Assembly (NCBI GenBank): GCA_021014325.1
Contig: CM037467.1
Location: forward strand, 7,624,773 to 7,688,772
Reading direction: 5' to 3'
DNA: 64,000 nt
From: Plazaster borealis
Lineage: Eukaryota; Echinodermata; Asteroidea; Forcipulatida; Labidiasteridae
Shown: positions 56,816-64,000 of the stretch, one piece after another
Layout: each line of letters begins with the position of its first letter
Numbering within the stretch: position 1 is the first letter of the stretch
The notes under the pieces: generated by a model
Databases searched by the model: none
Told to the model about the DNA's origin: nothing
The model's input: the letters and a program-made list of their open reading frames with translations, nothing else
Program-made: the position numbers and the translations under genes

Positions 56816-56855
56816 TTTCCAAAGGAGTGGCACATATGGAACACCATACTCTTCT

Positions 56856-57724
56856 GTAAAAAAAACCAAAAAAACTATTTCCAGGTGCCTCTAAAAGATA
56901 ACATAGAATTGTTAGAAGCGGTAGGTCATCTTATTCTTCTTCAACAAATATTGTGGGCCCTACAGCGGGCCCCAAACCACACGAAGGCTTCGGTTTTAAT
57001 GGACACCGGCATGATCCCCGTTTTTTCCCTAAATAACATTTTACCTTTCCATATAGAAAAGGACAAAATTAATAAGAAAATCGGAAAACGTTAACACTAC
57101 TCTTGCTCTAAAGACAACACAGACAACTTCAGAATGCAATAGAGAAAATTGTCACCTACTCTTTTGACAGGATCCCGTCCCAATATTGCTATAATGTTTG
57201 CACTGCACACTGCATATTATTATGAGTATCCACCCCTTTTGTATTGACTTGTTTTTTTGTTTTACTTCGTGGTTATCCCGGGGAAACCTTTCAGTGAAAC
57301 ACTTTTTTTTCAAAAGTGCTCAGCAATTGCAAACGATCATTAAACATGAAAATGTAAAATTTAATCGGACGTTACAAAGAAAAAAACAGAAAAAAGAAGC
57401 CAAGGTTGATGACTCAATACATTTCAGTTAAACCCCAGGGACGATAAACAAACAGAAAATCCAAGACAACCAGAGAAGACGAATAGAGACAATTAAAATT
57501 GCAAGCATCAGTTACATGCAGTAAAAAATAACAAATATAATAAAAGTCCTACATGTACCATAAATTAAAATCTCAAATGCTTGTACTGTCGTCGAGCAGC
57601 AACGGGTAAAAAATACATGCTGGACGCACTGGGCGCGCTCGGAAGGCAGATTGTTTTACTGTGTTTGGGGGCACAATTATTTTTCTAATGATCTGAACAG
57701 ATGAATAGATGTTTCCAGGACCAC
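56856..57724. other. No feature recognised
   Basis: No coding exon, RNA gene or transposon end supported. A 77-codon frame at 57198-57431 is AT-biased and Lys-rich at its end without a recognisable domain. Confidence 0.35.
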
Positions 57725-57728
57725 TTAA

Positions 57729-57865
57729 AGGGACACGTTGCCTTGGATCGGGCGAGTTGGTCTATGAAAAGCGTTTGTAACCGTTTGTTATAAAATGCAT
57801 TATGGTTATATAGAAAGATGTTATACAAGTAGAATACAATAATCCACACAAATTGAATAAACTGA
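57729..57865 (+). mobile_element. One end of a TTAA-type MITE
   Basis: TTAA (57725-57728) is followed by 'AGGGACACGTTGCCTTGGAT' and 'TGAAAAGCGTTTGTAACCG'. I recognise this as an abundant dispersed repeat start in sea stars. Its inverted partner is not found, so the copy is truncated or rearranged at about 57865. Confidence 0.55.
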
Positions 57866-58539
57866 CTCCGCGAAAGCGGCGTAACTGGGGCACAATTGTA
57901 GGGGGTGGGGGGGGGCACAATGGGGTGCACCATTTTTTCTCTGGGCGCACTTCTGGCCAAGTTTCCATTTGCCTTGTTCCAGGCGCGGTTCTACGGGGGG
58001 GGGGGGAATAACAAAATAAACAATTATAATATATATATTTATCTTCAAGCAGGCCTGAATACTCTATTCTTATTGGTCGATCCATAGCAACAAGGAGTGT
58101 GATATTATACAAATAATGAAGTTTTATATAACATCCAAGTAGATCTTTGTCATTTTGATTGGAGGATACAACTTTCGAAACAAACAAAGCGTACAATATT
58201 TAATTGTGACATTAGACCCATTTCTTTTGGTTCGGCTTGTTTGGATTCAACAATGACTAAGTTCGTTCTGTACTGCTATTTTGAGACACGCGGGCGCCGT
58301 AATGTGGTATGTGCCTTGCAGTAACTGTACTGCTGCATTATCAAAGACACGCGCACGCAATGATGTGGTACGCACCGTGCAATATAACAAATCGGATGGA
58401 ACGAAAAATGCACGGTGAATGGAACGAAAAATGCACGGTGAATGACGTAGCGTGCAATGGTACGTTTATTTACTATCACGTGACGCACAATCCTCCAATC
58501 AAATGGCAAGGATCTGCTTGGGTGTTACATAAAAACTTT
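57866..58539. other. Non-coding; G/C homopolymers and a 23-bp tandem pair
   Basis: G-runs at about 57901-57915 and 57996-58006. A 23-bp unit beginning GGAACGAAAAATGC is present twice in tandem at 58398-58420 and 58421-58443. No gene supported. Confidence 0.5.
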
Positions 58540-58975
58540 TATAACACCCCTTACAAAAATTCTGCCTTTTCATTGCTTTATAGCGCGTCACATGATATGT
58601 CTTAGTTTTACTAGAAACCCGGTGGCCGTGTGATAGTCGTTTGCCATGCAATAGTCAAAAGACTATTACATGGGGCGCGCGGTACCCAGACGTCTTTTTT
58701 ACCCACCTCGAACCCAATCAGTTGTGCATCTGTGTATCTGAAATGCGCGTACGAACGTTACGTGTACGAGGATGATAAATAGTCTGTTGGGGTGTTATAA
58801 AACAAATATTGACTGCTTTTACTCGTGCTATGGTTAAAACTCCGACTCCCTCGGTGATCCCCGGACCATTCCATTTTCCCTCGGCTGCGCCTCGGGAAAA
58901 TAGAACGCTCCGGGGATCACCTCGGGAGTCGTAGTTTTAACCATAGCACTCGAAGCAGTCAATATTTGTATAATA
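58540..58975. mobile_element. Palindromic repeat cluster
   Basis: 'TTTTATAACACCCC' at 58539-58552 faces 'GGGGTGTTATAAAA' at 58789-58802. Next to it, 58803-58975 is a strong hairpin: 'ACAAATATTGACTGCTT', 'GCTATGGTTAAAACT', 'GGTGATCCCCGGA' and their inverses on the right. It looks like two adjoining or nested MITEs. No TSD settled. Confidence 0.65.
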
Positions 58976-59080
58976 TTGCACGGCCCAAATCACACCCTGC
59001 GTATTGTGTGTTCTAACTGCGCATCAAGTTTGCTTGAAGATAAATACGTTATCACACGCGCGCTCGTGGAATACGGAAAA

Positions 59081-59888
59081 ATATAGCGCTTCTGCGTCCC
59101 ATATCCAACCTAGACTTGACTCAAGTCCCAATCCCGTGCCATCGCCATAAAACTATTGTTTTGTGATGGTCTGCATTCCCCAACCTGTTCCGCACGCGGG
59201 ACAGGGACTTGACGATGCCGCAGTCGCCTGATATGTAAACGTATTCACTTATGAATATGTAAACTTGCTGCGTTATACGTGTTGTCCAATCAAACGCATT
59301 CAAAGAGAAGACTCGTTCATTTGTTATTTGTGGGGGTTAAGTACTTAGATGAGGGTTGAAATACATTTTTAAATAACCGATTAATTATAAAAAGAAAGCA
59401 CTGAATGTTCATTAAAATTTAAGTTAATACGTTGTAACATACATTTGGGTCGGTTTTATTTGCAAAAGTTGAACTTTGGGAAGTGCAATTCAACGACTTT
59501 GGTACCGACACCCACTTGCCTGCTGATGAGTTTGCCCACACCCCGCGTGTCACCGCGTTGAGACGCGTGCACTTACAATGTCTTGCACTGTGATGTCACA
59601 GAGTCTCAATGAATATTTTACCGGCGGGGCAGCGCTTCCACGCTCCCATTGGTTTTGTGCATCTCCCCATTTGGGGAGATTTTCCAATAACAACGTGCAG
59701 TGTAAGAAACGACCTCGTCAAGTCCCATTCTCGGGACCACATTTTGACGGCGAGCGCGCATAGTACGGCTTGTTTGCTAGTTGGCGCGATATGCTTGGAG
59801 ACCTCTCGCACGAGAACGGGACTTGAATCAAGTCTATATCCAACCCGGCCTTCGGCCTCGTGGATATGGGACGCAGAAGCGCTATATA
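59081..59888. mobile_element. 0.8-kb element with inverted ends
   Basis: The left end 'TATAGCGCTTCTGCGTCCCA' and following 'TATCCAAC' are inverted at the right end (59850-59886). 'GACTTGA(C/A)TCAAGTC' lies just inside each end. The interior is non-coding; overlapping frames on both strands at 59578-59954 lack recognisable domains. The pairing extends slightly beyond these bounds, so the true limits are uncertain. Confidence 0.6.
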
Positions 59889-60515
59889 TTTCCATTTACG
59901 AATGTTTTCTATAGTGTAAAGATTTGGTGAATTTACAAGATTTGAAGATAACAATACCCTCTGATAAAATGGACTCGCCCAAGCTTTTCAACGGCACGCG
60001 TGTAATTCAAATCTTGTACGATAGGCTACATACACACATACACACAGGGAATGTGTATACCCTGTGTATGTACGTGTACTATAGGCCGTGTTTTGTTGTG
60101 GAGCTTCGACCAGTCCTTGCACGCACGTCGCGAGAGTCGAATGAGATTATTTTCAACGTAGGTGGCACGTTGGTGGCGTTACCCCTTTCGCCCCCCCCCC
60201 CTGATTCTGGACGTGGTCCATCAGTCTATAAAAAAAAATATTTGAAAGACATTTCACCGTTTGTCCGCTATTATTTTATTTGAAGAAATCAAGAAAATTA
60301 TGTATATTTTTACATTTTATTCCATATTTCTAATGAAACAGTCAATCAAAAAGTGTGGGGGGGGGGGGACATCTGACATGCTGTCCCCCAGTCTAAAAAG
60401 TGGGGGGGGGGGACATGTCCCCCCCCGTCCCCCACCCATCGACGCCCTTGAGTTTACTATTTTTATAAGATAGTCTGGCGTGAGTGTAAAAACAAATACA
60501 TTTCCTGTGTGTAAA
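59889..60515. other. Non-coding; homopolymer-rich repeat text
   Basis: C-run near 60190, G-runs near 60357-60370 and 60402-60411, and 'GACATGTCCCCCCCGTCCCC' reading like a dispersed repeat end. No gene supported. Confidence 0.4.
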
Positions 60516-60891
60516 TGGAAAAATAGTTTTAAAAACATCGAAATTTTCACATTAAAGAGTATAAAATGTACCATTTTACTCTGGAAATTTCCAATCCCCA
60601 AAGTCCAGATTTCAAGTGTTGGGCACACAGGGGGCACGGATATCATTTTTTTTTTTTTTTTTTTGGGGGGGGGTGTTTGGGGGGCTTGTGCCCCCCGTGC
60701 CCCGCAACTCCCTTAGTTACGCCACTGCTATACGCAAGCAGAAAATTTACGCTGGAGTTTTAGGAAGGAACTAGATTCCCTTGTGAAACAAATCTGGTGA
60801 TGTTGGAGTGGTTAGTAGACACATAATTAAAGCAGTTGCTCATTTAAAAAGGGAATTTGAATGTTTAACCTTTGTAGACTAATGTAGTTAA

Positions 60892-61243
60892 AGGGACTCA
60901 TTGCCTTCGAATTTGGCGCTTTTTGGCTAAAAAAAGCGTTTGTTAAAAATTAATATGGTTGGAGAGGTTTTTAAAGTAGAAAATAACGATTCGCAGAATC
61001 CATCAATCGGGTTGTTTTCCTTTTACTTCGTAAACTAACACGGTCCGTAATTTTGTAGAGTTAAACATTGGTTAAACAAAACGGCAGACCGTGTTAGTTC
61101 ACGAAGTAAAACAAACACATTACGAGGGATAATTTGTCTGAGTCATTATATTCTACTTTTAAAACATCTCCCCAACCACATAAATTTCATAACAAATGCC
61201 TTTATAGCCCAAATCGCCCCAAATCTGAAGGCAATGTGTCACT
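60892..61243. mobile_element. 352-bp TTAA MITE, first unit
   Basis: Ends 'AGGGACTCATTGCCTTCGAA' and the inverse of 'AGTGACACATTGCCTTCAGA', TTAA on both sides (60888-60891, 61244-61247). The interior has a strong hairpin: 'TTACTTCGTAAACTAACACG' faces its near-inverse around 61088-61112. Confidence 0.88.
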
Positions 61244-61729
61244 TTAAGTGACAAACTCGTCTTTCACGGATTGCCACCCTAGATCAGACACAATTACACA
61301 TGTTTTGGATCTTCGTGGGAGGACAAGGATGGCTCGGTTTTGGATTTTATTTTTATGGAAAAATAGTTTTAAAAACATCGAAATTTTCACATTAAAGAGT
61401 ATAAAATGTACCATTTTACTCTGGAAATTTCCAATCCCCAAAGTCCAGATTTCAAGTGTTGGGCACACAGGGGGCACGGATATCATTTTTTTTTTTTTTT
61501 TTTTTTTTTTTGGGGTGTTTGGGGCTTGTGCCCCGTGCCCCGCAACTCCCTTAGTTACGCCACTGCTATACGCAAGCAGAAAATTTACGCTGGAGTTTTA
61601 GGAAGGAACTAGATTCCCTTGTGAAACAAATCTGGTGATGTTGGAGTGGTTAGTAGACACATAATTAAAGCAGTTGCTCATTTAAAAATGGAATTTGAAT
61701 GTTTAACCTTTGTAGACTAATGTAGTTAA

Positions 61730-62081
61730 AGGGACTCATTGCCTTCGAATTTGGCGCTTTTTGGCTAAAAAAAGCGTTTGTTAAAAATTAATATGGTTGG
61801 AGAGGTTTTTAAAGTAGAAAATAACGATTCGCAGAATCCATCAATCGGGTTGTTTTCCTTTTACTTCGTAAACTAACACGGTCCGTAATTTTGTAGAGTT
61901 AAACATTGGTTAAACAAAACGGCAGACCGTGTTAGTTCACGAAGTAAAACAAACACATTACGAGGGATAATTTGTCTGAGTCATTATATTCTACTTTTAA
62001 AACATCTCCCCAACCACATAAATTTCATAACAAATGCCTTTATAGCCCAAATCGCCCCAAATCTGAAGGCAATGTGTCACT
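61730..62081. mobile_element. 352-bp TTAA MITE, second unit
   Basis: Same as 60892-61243, with TTAA at 61726-61729 and 62082-62085. Duplicated with its surroundings, not an independent insertion. Confidence 0.88.
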
Positions 62082-62085
62082 TTAA

Positions 62086-62369
62086 GTGACAAACTCGTCT
62101 TTCACGGATTGCCACCCTAGATCAGACACAATTACACATGTTTTGGATCTTCGTGGGAGGACAAGGATGGCTCGGTTTTGGATTTTATCGAGTGGAGTAA
62201 GAAACAGTAATTTGGATGAGTTTCCCCATCCACGACATCGCAATAGTCGAAAACGTGGGAGGATCATTTTTTGTAACAAATTTAAAGTGTGTTGAGGAAG
62301 AACGCTTCTGACCCTCCAGAGAACCCCCACACGTTTACTGACATTCTCCACATGTTTCTTAATGTGCAC
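62086..62369 (-). pseudogene. LINE RT C-terminal fragment, minus strand
   Basis: The minus-strand peptide 'HIKKHVENVSKRVGVLWRVR' then 'LPQHTLNLLQKMILPRF', later 'LDKIQNRAILVL' and 'DLGWQSVKDEF', follows the post-RT region of CR1/Jockey-type LINEs ('H...I..K..K.IG.L.R.R..LP...L..LY..LI.P'). The last part (62086-62188) is also present in the first unit of the 838-bp duplication (61248-61350). It abuts the TTAA MITE, which probably inserted into it. Confidence 0.65.
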
Positions 62370-62373
62370 ATTA

Positions 62374-62655
62374 CCAACCTCGTCCCCATGGTTTACCTCT
62401 TATTTCCAACCATGTTTACAATAGTAAACCCTGGGAGGGAAACTCCTTACTTGGACCCTGATTGGACAACGACTGGTGTACACAAGTCTAACGTAAACAT
62501 GTTAAGTTGTACTCATTCAGCATTCACCATGTTCACAGCCAGACTATTCTAATTTGCATACGTATCCAAAAATTGTGGATATGCAAATGATCCAATACCA
62601 GGGTGAGAGAGCGGTCAACCTCGTACTGCTCGACACAACTTGGGGACGAGGTTGG
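62374..62655. mobile_element. 282-bp element with CCAACCTCGTCCCC ends
   Basis: The left end CCAACCTCGTCCCCATGG faces 'GGGGACGAGGTTGG' at 62642-62655. Internal short inverted pairs ('TTGCATACGTATCC' and 'GGATATGCAAAT') occur near 62551-62588. Size and ends fit a MITE. No clear target duplication. Confidence 0.65.
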
Positions 62656-63479
62656 CACAATACAATATATAGATGGATCTAGCCAGCAGACACATGGGTA
62701 TTTAAGTTGAACAACATTATCGATGGCAATCTCACTGATCTTAATAATATGTCAATTTTCCTCAGTACGGCGCAGTTTTTGCTTGAGTACCAAACAACAT
62801 ACTTTTGGTCATTGAAATTAAGAGTTTAACAATTTATCTGAAGCCAATTAGAAACTTTGGTCAATATCCCTGATAAGGGCTCTGTTGATAACATCAAAAT
62901 ATTTGGCACGAGTAAAAAAATAGCTGTATCATCCGCATGCATAACAATATTTTAGAATCATGAGGTAAAATTTGAGTGGGATTATTAAAATATACGATAT
63001 AAATAGGAGTAGACCAAATATATAATCCCAAGGTACTTCAGAGCCTTGCCCAAGAAAAGGCCTTAGTAATTATCACTAATTGGTCACCTGTTTGCAATTG
63101 CGCCCATGTTAGTAAAAAGAGAACCAGTCTCAACTGCTCTCTTTGGGATGCAAGAAGACTCCCCGGTGAAATACCCAGAGTTCATGTTTTCCAGTAAATA
63201 ATCAGAAACATTTAAAAAACATTTTTGGGAGAAGTGTATAGGTGTAAAGCTCCACTGGTTATCTGTTAAAATATGTGAGGTTCTAAAAAAAGACCATGCA
63301 ATTTCGAATAACGGAAGTAGGCATGTCATTGTTGAGATCTTGTCTTTGAAAATAGGCAAAATTTTGCTGAGTTTCCACCCAGGCTGAGGGCACAAAACCA
63401 GTGGAGAGTGGTGTGAGTTAGTGGTAACACAAGCTGTCTATGTACAGTTCGCGTTCTTCTTTTTGTATCGTATAATCTC
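62656..63479. other. No feature recognised
   Basis: AT-rich. The minus-strand frame at 63084-63395 overlaps repeat text at its end and has no recognisable domain. Confidence 0.35.
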
Positions 63480-63960
63480 CTTATAAATAGCCGAATCATG
63501 TATGTGTATGTGAGCGTGTCTATATCCATTGAAACCGAGGACTTTAACAAAAGGGATCTGGGTGTTTGACAGAGCGATGACGTCCTCGCTTCGTTTTCGT
63601 GTACAAACCCAATGGGGAAGTCGCTAAAAAAAACTATGTCCAAACAATGTGAGAACAAAAAGAAGTCCTCGATTGACAGAACGGGGACGTCCTCGCTTCG
63701 CTTTCGTGTACAAAACCAATTGGGACGTCGACGATGTCCAAAAAATGGGAGAACAAAGAGAAGTCCTCGATTAGCGGAATTCACAAACGTGTGTGTGTGA
63801 GCGTGTCTGTTTTAACAATGGAACAATGGACCCCACAAGGTAATTTCAATAGGAACAATTGGGCCCCACAAGGGGATTCTTCAGAAAAGGGAAAAATAGA
63901 ACAACAATAGCAGTACCCCACAAACCGGATTTGTACGGCTGTGTGGGGGTGTGTGTGTTA
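63480..63960. repeat. Second locus of the mosaic repeat seen at 31341-31900
   Basis: Contains 'GTGTGAGCGTGTCTA', 'CCATTGAAACCGAGGACTTT', 'ACGTCCTCGCTTCG' (twice, near 63580 and 63690) and the 'GGCCCCACAAGGGGATTCTT' plus 'AACAACAATAGCAGTACCCC' module. The order is as in the 31-kb locus, with an internal duplication of the 'GACGTCCTCGCTTCG' part. The 152-codon minus-strand frame here is repeat text. Confidence 0.7.
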
Positions 63961-64000
63961 TTGGATCTCCTCCCTGGATACCGCATCAAACCTCGCCAAA

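Larger units (their letters stand above)
54760..56846. mobile_element. 2.1-kb fold-back element with 9-bp target-site duplication
   Basis: The ends are 'TGGTGTTCCATATGTGCCAC' and its exact inverse, flanked by the direct repeat TACTCTTCT (54751-54759 and 56847-56855). Pairing continues inward through T-tract/A-tract arrays, 'TCACGTGACCGTCACATGAT', 'CCTTCAGGGTTGC' and 'GGCTAGCGGGTTTCTGTCGC' to a centre near 55800-55850, where 'AGCCCAACGAAGCCGGTGTG' faces its inverse. Arms are imperfect, with unpaired inserts. No transposase. Same design as the 17789-21147 element (long inverted arms, 9-bp duplication) but no shared sequence noticed. Confidence 0.85.
60516..62188 (+). repeat. 838-bp direct tandem duplication
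   Basis: 'TGGAAAAATAGTTTTAAAAA' starts at 60516 and at 61356, and '..GGCTCGGTTTTGGATTTTAT' ends at 61350 and at 62188. Each unit has a T/G homopolymer block, a TTAA MITE and a piece of minus-strand LINE. The copies differ mainly in homopolymer length. Confidence 0.9.

Noticed and set aside
56564..57094. Lys-rich frame of 149 codons and Phe-rich minus-strand frames
   Set aside because: Same explanation: the inverted A-tract array plus adjoining non-coding DNA.
59578..59954. Overlapping frames near 100 codons on both strands
   Set aside because: Inside an inverted-repeat element; open in several frames at once and without recognisable protein features.

Overview
This is eukaryotic, metazoan DNA: AT-rich, gene-poor and dominated by transposon remnants, with spliced-looking exons and no operon structure. 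I think it comes from an echinoderm, probably a forcipulate sea star of the Asterias type. That rests on recognising several short dispersed repeats (TTAA-flanked elements with 'GTACGTTTGGTAAT' or 'GGGACACGTTGCCTT' ends) and on a large-ICL3, single-exon rhodopsin-class receptor of a kind expanded in echinoderms. It is recognition from memory, not a search result.

Layout. 1-3130: a broken L1/Tx1-clade LINE (ORF1 tail, endonuclease, reverse transcriptase). 3315-4789: three short exons with matching splice phases, a partial gene of unrecognised family. 4.9-17 kb: mostly non-coding, with a three-unit repeat joined by A-tracts (6437-6917), a 98-bp minisatellite (8161-8703), a tRNA-derived SINE (13032-13394), LINE fragments, and a local duplication whose two halves show a filled and an empty LINE insertion site (14511-16229). 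A promoter-like sequence with a possible minus-strand first exon lies at 17627-17700.

17789-21147: a 3.36-kb fold-back element with 9-bp flanking direct repeats. From inside its left arm (18054) starts a 16.8-kb segment that is repeated head to tail: copy 1 is 18054-34866 and copy 2 is 34867-51047. Each copy carries one intact 419-codon class A GPCR gene (26070-27329 and 42251-43510; I saw three base differences between them) and the same set of small transposons. Copy 2 has lost 634 bp from the centre of the fold-back palindrome.

51-64 kb: no intact gene seen. It holds a degenerate array of small hairpins (51831-52450), a decayed RTE-type LINE end (53340-53780), a second fold-back element with 9-bp flanking repeats and T-tract arrays in both arms (54760-56846), several palindromic elements, an 838-bp tandem duplication (60516-62188), a minus-strand LINE remnant and other short inverted-repeat elements.

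The only genes I am confident are functional are the two GPCR copies. The rest shows how the locus was built: local duplications, small-element insertion, one large tandem duplication, then palindrome-centre loss. The strongest points for follow-up are the two fold-back elements with 9-bp target duplications, the palindrome-centred deletion, and whether the 16.8-kb duplication is real or an assembly artefact.
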